A stretch of DNA of 35,299 bases from Segetibacter sp. (GCF_025963695.1 NZ_JAOQAH010000094.1:1-35299), one strand, 5' to 3'; shown: positions 24,086 through 32,043, counted from the first letter of the stretch. The notes: generated from the sequence alone by a model not told the origin. Numbers and translations: made by a program.

Positions 24086-25444
24086 ATGCCAGATGAAAAG
24101 GATTGGAAACAAAGAATCGAAAATCTGGAAACAGATAAAATAAAATTTGCGGTAACAGATATAGATGGGGTTTTAAGAGGCAAAATCATTAGCAAAGCAA
24201 AGCTGCTGAAAGGATTAGAGGAAGGATTGGGTTTTTGCAACGTGGTTTTCGGTTGGGATATAAACGATGCTGTTTATGATAATACAAGTGTGAGTGGCTG
24301 GCACACGGGTTACCCAGACTCAATAGCATCTATAGATGTTGATACTTACCGCACCATTCCCTGGAATGATAATATTCCTTTTTTTCTTGCTGATTTCCGT
24401 AACTCTAAACATGTTAGCGCTGCCTGTCCACGTACACTGCTAAAACGGGTTCGGCAACAATGCATTGATAAAGGCTTTAACCCCCAGTTTGCAAAAGAAT
24501 TTGAATGGTTCAATTTTAAAGAAACTTCTCAAACCCTTAAAGACAAAAACTATTTCAACCCACAGCCGTTTACTACAGGCATGTTCGGTTATTCTATACT
24601 TCGTTTATCACAGAACAAAGCATTCTACAACGATCTTTTCGACCTACTTAAGCAATTCAATATTCCAATTGAAGGTTTGCACACCGAAACCGGCGATGGG
24701 GTATGTGAAGCTGCAATTGATTATACCGATATTCTTGAAGCAGCAGACCGGGCAGTGTTGTTAAAATCTTCGGTTAAAGAAATTGCCTCAAGTCATCATC
24801 TAATGGCTTGTTTTATGGCTAAGTGGAGTAGTGAATTTCCTGGCTGTAGCGGGCATATTCACCAAAGCTTGTGGGACGCAGAAAAGAATACAAACATGTT
24901 TTATGAGGAGAATGAGGAAAACAAGATGAGCAAATTGCTTAAGCAATATATAGCAGGTCAGTTGTATTGTCTGCCTCATATTTTGCCCATGTATGCACCT
25001 ACGGTAAATAGTTATAAAAGATATGTTGAAGGTGCCTGGGCTTCCACATCGGTCAGTTGGGGAATCGAGAACAGGACTACCGCTTTGCGTGTCATCAACC
25101 ATAGCCACAACTCAATGCGGCTTGAAACAAGAGTGCCGGGTGCTGATGCAAATCCATATCTTTCGCTTGCGGCAAGTCTGGCATCGGGCCTATATGGAAT
25201 TGAAAACAACCTTTCACTTGATATTGTGCCGACAAAAGGAAATGAATACGCGAATCAATCAAACCACAAATTTCCCAAAACATTAAAAGAAGCCACAGAT
25301 GCAATGAAAGCATCAGATATCGCAACCAAATTATTCGGAGCAGGCTTCGTTGACCATTTTACAAAAACAAGAGAATGGGAATGGAAACAGTTTACACAAA
25401 AGGTTACCGATTGGGAATTGAAGCGTTACTTTGAAATTATTTAA
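24086..25444 (+). CDS. Glutamine synthetase-like ligase (gamma-glutamyl-amine synthetase type)
   Basis: This 452-residue protein has the GS fold but belongs to the GlnA3/GlnA4/PuuA-like branch that glutamylates amines rather than ammonia. Visible blocks are the beta-grasp start KFAVTDIDGVLRGKIIS (about 20-36), AKEFEWFNF for metal-binding Glu, LHTETGDGVCEAAIDYTDIL, the catalytic/ATP block FPGCSGHIHQSLWD (about 251-264), ENRTTALRVINHSHNSMRLE and RVPGADANPYLSLAASLASG. It ends with the family's TREWEWKQFTQKVTDWELKRYFEII-like tail. The true ammonium GS is at 27837 and is of another type. A kinase and a HAD protein follow, suggesting a small pathway. Substrate unknown. The ATG at 24033 is out of frame and was not used. 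Confidence 0.82.
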   Translation: MPDEKDWKQRIENLETDKIKFAVTDIDGVLRGKIISKAKLLKGLEEGLGFCNVVFGWDINDAVYDNTSVSGWHTGYPDSIASIDVDTYRTIPWNDNIPFFLADFRNSKHVSAACPRTLLKRVRQQCIDKGFNPQFAKEFEWFNFKETSQTLKDKNYFNPQPFTTGMFGYSILRLSQNKAFYNDLFDLLKQFNIPIEGLHTETGDGVCEAAIDYTDILEAADRAVLLKSSVKEIASSHHLMACFMAKWSSEFPGCSGHIHQSLWDAEKNTNMFYEENEENKMSKLLKQYIAGQLYCLPHILPMYAPTVNSYKRYVEGAWASTSVSWGIENRTTALRVINHSHNSMRLETRVPGADANPYLSLAASLASGLYGIENNLSLDIVPTKGNEYANQSNHKFPKTLKEATDAMKASDIATKLFGAGFVDHFTKTREWEWKQFTQKVTDWELKRYFEII

Positions 25445-25502
25445 AACCCAAACCTTAAAGGGAGAAGAGAGAACAACAGTTGATGTGGACGAGACAACGT
25501 TT

Positions 25503-25560
25503 GAGTATATTCTAAAGTACTCATCTTCCTTCTCCTGTATTAGAAGGAAGATGAGGTATC
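25503..25560 (+). promoter_or_regulatory. Strong hairpin between the GS-like and kinase genes
   Basis: CTCATCTTCCTTCT (25520-25533) pairs perfectly with AGAAGGAAGATGAG (25542-25555), a 14-bp stem with an 8-base loop. No T run follows. An alternative short stem, GAGTA (25503-25507) with TACTC (25518-25522), overlaps it and cannot form at the same time. It ends 21 bp before the kinase ATG, so it may control read-through, mRNA stability or initiation. Confidence 0.65.
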
Positions 25561-25576
25561 ACAATTATTTACTGAT

Positions 25577-26620
25577 ATGCCTTTTATAGATTTTACTGCC
25601 ATAATTGAAGAAGCGTGGAAAGCGTATGACAGCACACGCGAAATAATTCGGATAGTTGACATAAGCGCCAAAGTATCTACCAATCATGTGTACAGGGTAA
25701 CTTTTACCGATGGTAATTTTATCATTGCTAAAATGTCTTACTTCGGCATGTTTGAACATTTTGTTGAAGATCATAGCATCATAGACACTTTGTCTAACAA
25801 CCTGCCAGCCCCATTTGAAAATTTTCTCGCCCGCGCCCTTGCAAAAGGAAAAAACTTGTTTGTTTATCGTTATAAGAATGAGATTTTAGACGCCTGGGTA
25901 GTTTTTTACAGGCCAATCGCAATTAAGAAAAGATTGCCGAAGCGATTGGACGAAAGCCAGATTATAAAACTGGCTGTACAGCTGGCACTGTTTCATAAGG
26001 CTTGTCATAATACCCGCAATACGCTTCCGCCGTCTTCTAAAACGCTGAAGACCGACATTGACCATTTGTTGCAGATTATTGAAACGGAAGAGGGCCGGTT
26101 TGAACACCGCATGCACCTGGACGAAATTAAAGAGCAGTCAGAAATATTTTTCGAAAATACCAACATACTCAAATCGCCTGATTTTGATAAAATTCCAGTT
26201 TTTGTTGACTGGAACATCGGCAACTTTTCTGTTACATCTTCCCTCCGGTTATTTTCCCGTTGGGATTATGATTGGTTTAGAATGGGATCGCGCATGCTTG
26301 ACTTTTATTTTTTAAGTCGCGTTGTTTCTAATGTGGGTGATCGCACAGCTTTTAGTTATTATATAGGCCCTTTAATGGAAGAACGCTTTTTAATTTTCCT
26401 TAAAGCATACCACCAGGTCTACCCACTGAAAGAAGCAGAAATCCGGTTTTTAAAGGAAGCTTACCGCTTCTTTATTTTAAACTACGTTATCAAAGACGGC
26501 CGTTTCTTTTTTCACGAATTATTTGCAATTAAACTACAGAAAGAAGCTTACGAAATTTACCTGCCTTCTGTTGAAAAAGAATTTAATGCAGACATTATTT
26601 TAAAAGCTTTAAATATCTAA
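25577..26620 (+). CDS. APH/choline-kinase-like phosphotransferase
   Basis: A 347-residue protein with the aminoglycoside/choline phosphotransferase fold. The N-lobe has VYRVTFTDGNFIIAKMSYFG with likely ATP-binding Lys52. The catalytic loop is VFVDWNIGNFSV with Asp211 and metal-binding Asn216; the usual HGD(x)4N has no His here. The DFD equivalent is SRWDYDWFRMGSRMLDFYFL with Asp230/Asp232. This looks like an active small-molecule kinase with an altered loop, although a pseudokinase is not excluded. It lies 132 bp after the GS-like gene, with a strong hairpin between, and 11 bp before the HAD gene, so kinase and HAD are surely co-transcribed. The substrate is unknown; an amino alcohol or sugar alcohol would fit the family. 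Confidence 0.75.
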   Translation: MPFIDFTAIIEEAWKAYDSTREIIRIVDISAKVSTNHVYRVTFTDGNFIIAKMSYFGMFEHFVEDHSIIDTLSNNLPAPFENFLARALAKGKNLFVYRYKNEILDAWVVFYRPIAIKKRLPKRLDESQIIKLAVQLALFHKACHNTRNTLPPSSKTLKTDIDHLLQIIETEEGRFEHRMHLDEIKEQSEIFFENTNILKSPDFDKIPVFVDWNIGNFSVTSSLRLFSRWDYDWFRMGSRMLDFYFLSRVVSNVGDRTAFSYYIGPLMEERFLIFLKAYHQVYPLKEAEIRFLKEAYRFFILNYVIKDGRFFFHELFAIKLQKEAYEIYLPSVEKEFNADIILKALNI

Positions 26621-26631
26621 CCAACTAACCC

Positions 26632-27480
26632 ATGGAAATACAACCGTTTTTGCCCCTTGCTGAAAAATTCAGAGCCGTCTTTTTAGACTCTTATGGCGTT
26701 TTAAAAAATTACAAAGGATTAATTGATGGTGTACAGAATACAATTGTGAAGTTGAGAGAAAAAGGCATTGCAATCCGAATACTTACCAACGACGCGTCGC
26801 GAAGCCAGGAGCAACAAATTCAGAGTTTTGCAAAACAGGGGTTACATGGTTTTGAAACCCACGAAGTAATTACATCGGGAATGATGGCGAAGCACTTTTT
26901 GCAGCATAAAGTAACCGAAGGAAAAATCGCATATCTAGGTACAGAAAATTCTGCTCACTATATTCTTCAATCAGGTTTGGAGCATATCGCCGTTAAAGAT
27001 GTTGACCTTAACGATGTCAGAGACATTTCCGCTTTTGTCTTTTTAGATGACGAGGGATTTGATTGGAATACAGAAATTAATAAGACTGTAAACCTGCTAC
27101 GACGCAAAAACATACCAATTATTGTTGCTAATTCCGACAAATTGTACCCGGTTTCTAAAAACGATGTAGCAGTTGCCACCGGCGGTATTGCCCGCCTGGT
27201 TGAGAGTATGCTGAATAAAAAGTTTATTCATTTTGGCAAACCTGACACGCAAATGTTCACCTATACTTACAATAGGTTAAAGCAACGGTTAGGACCATTT
27301 ACCAAGAAAGAAATTTTAATGGTAGGCGATAATTTGAACACCGACATTTTAGGCGGTAACAAGTTTGGCATTAAAACTACTCTTGTCCTTTCTGGAAATA
27401 CCAGCGAAGAAAATGCACAACAACAAATTAATGCTTCAGGCATTATTCCTGATTTTATTTGCCGGTCTATTATTGACTAG
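26632..27480 (+). CDS. HAD-superfamily IIA protein (NagD-like), atypical motif I
   Basis: A 282-residue HAD protein of the IIA (NagD/TIGR01459-like) group. Motif I is VFLDSYGVLKNYKG with nucleophile Asp19, but the usual second Asp (DxD, general acid/base) is Tyr21. Motif II is IRILTNDASRS (Thr52), followed by the C2 cap. Motif III is HFGKPDTQMF with Lys203, and motif IV is MVGDNLNTDILGG with Asp233. Some IIA branches carry an aromatic residue at the third motif-I position, so this may be a branch feature rather than damage; it would still affect phosphatase chemistry. It is the last gene of the GS-like/kinase/HAD set, starting 11 bp after the kinase stop. Confidence 0.8.
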   Translation: MEIQPFLPLAEKFRAVFLDSYGVLKNYKGLIDGVQNTIVKLREKGIAIRILTNDASRSQEQQIQSFAKQGLHGFETHEVITSGMMAKHFLQHKVTEGKIAYLGTENSAHYILQSGLEHIAVKDVDLNDVRDISAFVFLDDEGFDWNTEINKTVNLLRRKNIPIIVANSDKLYPVSKNDVAVATGGIARLVESMLNKKFIHFGKPDTQMFTYTYNRLKQRLGPFTKKEILMVGDNLNTDILGGNKFGIKTTLVLSGNTSEENAQQQINASGIIPDFICRSIID

Positions 27481-27541
27481 CAGTAGTTACACTACCTAAA
27501 GGCTAATACAATTTTTCGGTCGCCATCTTTTTGTCATTCCC

Positions 27542-27573
27542 CAACATTGTTGTGTCACTCACTTCTACTTATA
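27542..27573 (-). repeat. Dispersed repeat, copy 8
   Basis: On the minus strand it reads AAGTAGAAGTGAGTGACACA followed by ACAATGTTG. It has one change (C to G) in the first half and the same CAACAATGTTG dyad as the copy at 18661. Confidence 0.75.
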
Positions 27574-27722
27574 AGTTTCCATTCAGCCCGCCTTCCTTTC
27601 GCCGTTTGTGTAATAATGCTAAAAAAACAGGTAGAAAGCAGAGCAATATTGAATGAAGAATTTAGAGAACTGCAATAAATTACGATATATATTACAATTT
27701 ACAATATACGTTTAAGTTATTC

Positions 27723-27743
27723 ACCTTAATCGAAAATTAAGGT
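27723..27743. promoter_or_regulatory. 8-bp dyad upstream of the glnA promoter
   Basis: ACCTTAAT-CGAAA-ATTAAGGT is a perfect dyad ending 40 bp before the -7 box. Its position, near -50 to -60, suits an activator or repressor site for nitrogen control. Confidence 0.45.
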
Positions 27744-27783
27744 CAGTAATTGTAAAAAAAAATCCTTTTTCTTTTATTTTAAT

Positions 27784-27791
27784 TAAATTTG
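27784..27791 (+). promoter_or_regulatory. glnA promoter -7 box
   Basis: TAAATTTG matches the Bacteroidota TAnnTTTG consensus exactly, 45 bp before the chosen glnA ATG. A good -33 TTG element is not evident in the T-rich upstream sequence. Confidence 0.5.
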
Positions 27792-27836
27792 CCTCAGTAT
27801 CGTTTAAAAATTTAAAATTTATAACTTAAATTGTTT

Positions 27837-28850
27837 ATGTCGTTAGTAAAACTCGAGTACATCTGGCTTGACGGTTATAAGCCCACCCAAAGCCTTCGAA
27901 GCAAAACTAAGATCGAAAAAGATTTTAGTGGTAAGCTTGAAGATTTGCCAAACTGGTCTTTTGATGGTTCTTCTACTGAACAGGCACCAGGTGGTTCTTC
28001 TGATTGCGTATTGAAACCCGTTTATGTTGTAAAAGACCCGCAGCGGAAAAATGCCTTCCTGGTTATGTGTGAAGTTTTATCTGCAGGTGGAGTTCCTCAC
28101 CCAAGCAATGGTCGTGCGCTTATACAAGATGACGATAATGATTTTTGGTTTGGATTTGAGCAAGAATATTTCTTGTGGAACCGCGATACTAACAGACCTC
28201 TTGGCTTTCCTGTTGGTGGCTACCCTGCTCCTCAAGGGCCTTATTACTGCTCTGTAGGCGCTAACAATTCTTATGGAAGACATATTGTTGAAGAACACCT
28301 GGATGCTTGTATTGAAGCCGGTTTAAATGTAGAAGGCATCAATGCTGAAGTAGCTGCGGGCCAGTGGGAGTTTCAAATATTTGCAAAGGGTGCAAAACAA
28401 GCGGGTGACGAAATTTGGATCGCACGATACCTACTTGAAAGAATAGGTGAGAAATACGGAGTATCAATTAATTGGCATTGTAAACCACTAGGCGCTTTAG
28501 ACTGGAACGGGTCTGGCATGCATGCAAACTTCTCAAACGATGTTTTAAGAACTTGCGGCAGCAAAGAAACTTACGAAAAAATATGTGAGGCTTTCCGTCC
28601 TGTTGTGAAAGAGCACATTGATGTTTACGGAGCCGATAATCATCTACGCCTTACCGGCAAGCACGAAACTGCTTCCATTCTCGATTTCTCTTACGGTATT
28701 TCTGACCGTGGAGCATCCATCCGTATACCTTTAGCCACCGTAGAAAGAGGTTGGAAAGGATACCTGGAAGATCGTCGTCCTAACTCAGCGGCAGATCCTT
28801 ATAAAGTAGCTGCTGTAATTATCAAAACAGTTAAGTCTGCTGTTATTTAG
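27837..28850 (+). CDS. glnA: Glutamine synthetase, type II (eukaryote-like)
   Basis: This enzyme makes glutamine from glutamate, ammonium and ATP. At 337 residues it is much shorter than GSI (about 470) and matches GSII: EYIWLDGYKPTQSLRSKTK near the start, LPNWSFDGSSTEQAPGGSSD, WFGFEQEYFLWNRDTNRPLG, GPYYCSVGANNSYGRHIVEE, AGQWEFQI, DWNGSGMHANFSND and RLTGKHETASILDFSYGISD with RGASIRIPL. ATG at 27837 is chosen over the TTG two codons upstream because MSLVKLEYIW fits the family start. It is preceded by a TAAATTTG box and a dyad, and ends in a strong terminator. With gltBD it forms the GS-GOGAT route, next to an ammonium channel. GSII is not controlled by adenylylation, so regulation is probably transcriptional. 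Confidence 0.95.
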   Translation: MSLVKLEYIWLDGYKPTQSLRSKTKIEKDFSGKLEDLPNWSFDGSSTEQAPGGSSDCVLKPVYVVKDPQRKNAFLVMCEVLSAGGVPHPSNGRALIQDDDNDFWFGFEQEYFLWNRDTNRPLGFPVGGYPAPQGPYYCSVGANNSYGRHIVEEHLDACIEAGLNVEGINAEVAAGQWEFQIFAKGAKQAGDEIWIARYLLERIGEKYGVSINWHCKPLGALDWNGSGMHANFSNDVLRTCGSKETYEKICEAFRPVVKEHIDVYGADNHLRLTGKHETASILDFSYGISDRGASIRIPLATVERGWKGYLEDRRPNSAADPYKVAAVIIKTVKSAVI

Positions 28851-28883
28851 TTATCAATTATAATTTCAGCTATTTTAATAATT

Positions 28884-28912
28884 AAGAGGTTGCCTTACGG
28901 CGACCTCTTTTT
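28884..28912 (+). terminator. glnA terminator
   Basis: AAGAGGTTGCC (28884-28894) pairs with GGCGACCTCTT (28899-28909, one G-T pair) around TTAC, followed by a T run. It lies 33 bp after the glnA stop. Confidence 0.92.
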
Positions 28913-29088
28913 GCTTCTACCAATTGACCCATTGTAAGAAACGACATAAAAAAAATACACCGCAATATTACTTTCCCGAACTTTCGACACTATCTCATGA
29001 TCACCCGATAAAAATTTTAGACTCCATTACGATTACAAACTATAACCCTTCATCAACATAGAAGGTTAGTTTGTTCTTTAGTCATGAT

Positions 29089-29122
29089 GAAACATTAAGA
29101 GCAATAATACTCTTAACGTTTC
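29089..29122 (-). terminator. Hairpin downstream of the BBP2 barrel gene
   Basis: GAAACATTAAGAG (29089-29101) pairs with CTCTTAACGTTTC (29110-29122) with one mismatch. It is 52 bp past the barrel stop on the minus strand. No T run follows, so it may be a 3' stabilising hairpin or a weak terminator. Confidence 0.5.
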
Positions 29123-29174
29123 AAATAATGAGTTTCTGAAAGGATCGTAGGAAAGAAGAAATCCTAAATGATGC

Positions 29175-30239
29175 TTAAAAACTGTATACAGCAGCTAACA
29201 AGAAACTTGAAGTGCCTTTAGAGGCAGATCCATTGCTTTTAGTAAAAATGCTTCTGGAAGCATTATCTAGTCTGAATTCAGGAATAATTCTGAAATTGTC
29301 TAATTTGATATTTCCCGAAAGTGTAGAAGCAAAAATATTTGCTCCACCACCGATTGTTTTTAAACCGTATTTTTCGTCGCTAAAATATTCATTTCTCAGG
29401 GTAAGGCCGAAAACCGTAGTTGGGTCATAATTAAGGTAAAGAGCAGAACCCCACCATTTTTTACTTAGTCTTGCGTCTTCGTCCTTTACGGTTTGAATCG
29501 TTCCATTATAACCAACACTAAATTTAGGGCTAACAGTACCTGTGACAACCAAGTCAAACTGGTTCAGTTTTGACGCTCCCGGCATTGATCTTTTTGCTCC
29601 TGAATATCCCTGATAGTTTAAATAAGCCCTTAATTTGTCGTTTTTAGTACCGGTGCTAAATTGGGCTATCAGCGTTTTTGTATTTGATGTGGTAGTGGTA
29701 TAGTCGGTTGGATTGGCAAGACCAATCATAAAACCTGTTTTGCCAAATGTAAAATCGGTCCTAAGCCCGGTATGAAAGAATGGACCGTTTGTGAACATGT
29801 ACGACATGCTATAGTTTTTGTTGCCTACAGCATCTACGAGTTCGTAGCCAACATGAGTTGCCCATTTACCCATTGTAAATTTTACATGCGAAGAAGGAGC
29901 ATAAGTAACAAAAGCCTGCTTTATAACCTGTAGCGTTCGGGTGTCATTGTAAGAAAACTCTTCTGCTCTTCTGCCAAAACCCAGGTCGGCCACGAACCCG
30001 ACTTTACCTACAGTATGTTCAGCTTTTATTGAAGCCATACCTAACTCGAACGAATTTTGGCTATTGGTAAAGCTTGTGTAATTATTGAAAGCTGCCACTT
30101 TCGGCTCGTTGAAGTTAAACCGGTAATAGCCATCGACAGAAGCGGACCATTTAAATGCTGAGACTTTTACAGAATCTTGGGAGTAGCCACCCGTAACCGA
30201 GGCCAAAGTAAGGCTCGTTAGCAAAAATTTTTGTAACAT
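29175..30239 (-). CDS. Outer-membrane beta-barrel porin-like protein (BBP2 type)
   Basis: A 354-residue outer-membrane barrel with a signal peptide (about 1-20, ending ...GGYSQ). It has alternating hydrophobic/polar strands throughout and a C-terminal strand ending FLLAAVYSF with the terminal Phe needed for BAM assembly. The SASVDGYYRFNFNEPK start, FVADLGFGRRAEEF, KQAFVTYAPSSHVKFTMGKW and the GYELVDAVGNKNYSMSYMFT block fit the BBP2/OmpL-like family. It lies 250 bp downstream of amtB on the same strand, with a long hairpin between. The neighbourhood suggests it admits a nitrogen compound, perhaps ammonium or an amine, but substrate is inferred from context only. Confidence 0.88.
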   Translation of the reverse strand: MLQKFLLTSLTLASVTGGYSQDSVKVSAFKWSASVDGYYRFNFNEPKVAAFNNYTSFTNSQNSFELGMASIKAEHTVGKVGFVADLGFGRRAEEFSYNDTRTLQVIKQAFVTYAPSSHVKFTMGKWATHVGYELVDAVGNKNYSMSYMFTNGPFFHTGLRTDFTFGKTGFMIGLANPTDYTTTTSNTKTLIAQFSTGTKNDKLRAYLNYQGYSGAKRSMPGASKLNQFDLVVTGTVSPKFSVGYNGTIQTVKDEDARLSKKWWGSALYLNYDPTTVFGLTLRNEYFSDEKYGLKTIGGGANIFASTLSGNIKLDNFRIIPEFRLDNASRSIFTKSNGSASKGTSSFLLAAVYSF

Positions 30240-30265
30240 TGTTTTGGTTTTTAGTATTAAAGAAG

Positions 30266-30311
30266 GGTACGGCTTAAAAGCTTTTGGCGAAGCTTTTAGT
30301 AAAGCCGTACC
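30266..30311 (-). promoter_or_regulatory. Long hairpin in the leader of the BBP2 gene
   Basis: GGTACGGCTT (30266-30275) pairs with AAGCCGTACC (30302-30311). Inside it AAAAGCTT (30276-30283) pairs with AAGCTTTT (30290-30297), with a 6-base loop and a 4-base bulge. It ends 26 bp before the barrel ATG. It could terminate amtB transcripts partly, or be a leader structure that sets barrel expression. Confidence 0.65.
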
Positions 30312-30395
30312 TTATTTTACATTAATCTCACGTGCTTACTATGCATTATCATCTTTTTAAGAAGGTAAACATCTTTTTTGTTGCATCTGTTGCTA

Positions 30396-30420
30396 AACGT
30401 ACAAGTGTGCGACGCAACAG
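30396..30420 (+). repeat. Dispersed repeat, copy 9
   Basis: ACGTACAAGTGTGCGACGCA followed by ACAG, in the TGCGACGCAAC subfamily. An upstream CTGTTGC (30387-30393) can pair with its GCAACAG end. It lies between amtB and the BBP2 gene. Confidence 0.75.
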
Positions 30421-30489
30421 TGACCTGTAGAAGTAATACTGCCCGGTCCCATAAAAACTCTATCTATTTCAAGTTCAAGGCAGAAGAAA

Positions 30490-31875
30490 TTATTCCTGTA
30501 CCATTTCCTCTTTCAATATACCATTATCGTGTACCAGCAAAGTGCCCTGCATGTATTTTTCATCATGTTGGCTAGCATCAAGGCCTAACTCTTCCTCTTC
30601 TGAACTAACTCTCATGGGGAGTACGAAATTTATGAACTTGAAAATTGCATAAGAAACGATGAAACTGTAAGCAACAACAATTACCAGCGCTTTTAACTGC
30701 GTAAATAAGAATGCGGCGTTTCCGTATAACAGTCCGTTAGCACCTGCGCTATTAACAGTGGTGGTAGCGAAAATACCTGTCATTACCATACCAACCATTC
30801 CACCTACACCATGGCAGGGAAAAACATCTAATGTATCGTCTAAGCGCGATTTCTGCTTGTAATAAACGGCGATGTTTGAAATAATGGCGGCGAAAAACCC
30901 GATAAAGATACTTTGAGGAATGGCAACATAACCTGCGCCGGGAGTAATGGCAACAAGGCCTACAACTGCACCAATACAGAAACCAAGTACTGAAGGCTTT
31001 TTACCACGAAGGGCATCAAAAAACATCCATGAGAGACCTGCAGCGGCAGCAGCTGTATTGGTTGTAGCAAAGGCAGAAACAGCAAGGGAATTTGCACCCA
31101 AAGCTGAACCCGCATTAAAACCAAACCATCCAAACCAAAGCAAACCAGTACCAATTAAAACATAAGGAATATTAGCAGGTGGAATTTCTTTGTGATCAAG
31201 GTGAACCTGGCGACGCTTTAAAACCAAAGCACCAGCTAATGCCGCACAACCAGCAGAAATATGAACCACCGTTCCGCCGGCGAAATCAAGAACACCCATT
31301 TTAAAGAGAAATCCTTCAGGGTGCCACGTCCAATGAGCTATTGGAGCATACACTAACAAGCTGAAAAGAGCGATAAATAAAATGTAAGAAGTAAATTTTA
31401 TTCTTTCTGCAACTGCACCAACCACCAAACCAGGAGTGATAATAGCGAACATCAATTGAAACAGAGAAAAAAGGAGAAAAGGAATAGTTGGAGCTAAAGA
31501 CCAGGGAGCACCAGAAGCGACACCTTTGAAAAAGAAGAAAGTAGTTGGGTTACCAATGAAACCTCCAACAGTATCACCGAAACAAAGGCTAAATCCTACT
31601 ACCACCCATAGAATACTTACTACTCCGGCTGCAGCTATACTCTTCATCATTGTGGACAATACATTTTTACGATGCACCATTCCACCATAAAAAAAGGCCA
31701 GGGCCGGCGTCATAATGAAAACCATGCAGGTTGCTACAATTATCCATGCAATGTCTGCACTGTTGTATTTTCCTCCATCAGCAAAGCTGGGAAGAGAAGG
31801 GATAAAGATTGCCCCTATAGCAACTAAAGATAAAAGCAGAAAAGGTGTAACTTTTTTTAATGTGTTTGATTGCAT
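30490..31875 (-). CDS. amtB: Ammonium transporter (Amt family)
   Basis: An inner-membrane ammonium channel of 461 residues with 11-12 membrane segments. The first hydrophobic segment (about 10-30) ends in SFADGG and may be a cleaved signal. Family landmarks are FFYGGMVHRKNVLSTMMKS, the pore region AHWTWHPEGFLFKMGVLDFAGGTVVHISAG, LWFGWFGFNAGSAL, and FPCHGVGGMVGMVMTGIFAT, whose two conserved pore His residues are His in VVHIS and CHGVG. The cytoplasmic tail has ELGLDASQHDEKYM, matching the GLDxxxHGE-like tail that contacts PII proteins. No glnK gene lies next to it, which is unusual. The BBP2 gene is downstream, and gltBD is upstream on the same strand beyond a terminator. Confidence 0.96.
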   Translation of the reverse strand: MQSNTLKKVTPFLLLSLVAIGAIFIPSLPSFADGGKYNSADIAWIIVATCMVFIMTPALAFFYGGMVHRKNVLSTMMKSIAAAGVVSILWVVVGFSLCFGDTVGGFIGNPTTFFFFKGVASGAPWSLAPTIPFLLFSLFQLMFAIITPGLVVGAVAERIKFTSYILFIALFSLLVYAPIAHWTWHPEGFLFKMGVLDFAGGTVVHISAGCAALAGALVLKRRQVHLDHKEIPPANIPYVLIGTGLLWFGWFGFNAGSALGANSLAVSAFATTNTAAAAAGLSWMFFDALRGKKPSVLGFCIGAVVGLVAITPGAGYVAIPQSIFIGFFAAIISNIAVYYKQKSRLDDTLDVFPCHGVGGMVGMVMTGIFATTTVNSAGANGLLYGNAAFLFTQLKALVIVVAYSFIVSYAIFKFINFVLPMRVSSEEEELGLDASQHDEKYMQGTLLVHDNGILKEEMVQE

Positions 31876-32043
31876 ATAGAAAAACAGTTTTTTTGATGAA
31901 ATAATTTAAATTCCTTCATTCATTCAGTAAAATAATGCAAAAAAAACGAAAAAGTAACCCACAGCGTCTTATTTTTTAGTATTATGCCTTAAAATATCAT
32001 ATATATTTTTAAACATAATATAATTCCGGACTTGAAGTAATAT

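Larger units (their letters stand above)
27481..27836. other. Intergenic region upstream of glnA
   Basis: These 356 AT-rich bases carry a dispersed-repeat copy (27542-27573), an 8-bp dyad (27723-27743) and a Bacteroidota-type -7 box (27784-27791). No gene and no clear terminator for the HAD gene were seen. Confidence 0.55.
28851..29174. other. Convergent gap between glnA and the BBP2 barrel gene
   Basis: The gap holds the glnA terminator (28884-28912) and a second hairpin at 29089-29122. No gene was seen. Confidence 0.6.

Noticed and set aside
24033..24143. A 36-codon frame overlapping the start of the GS-like gene, possibly its original N-terminus.
   Set aside because: It is out of frame, has no family similarity, and the ATG at 24086 gives a normal GS-like N-terminus.
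27831..27836. TTG start two codons before the glnA ATG.
   Set aside because: ATG at 27837 gives the expected MSLVKLEYIW beginning.
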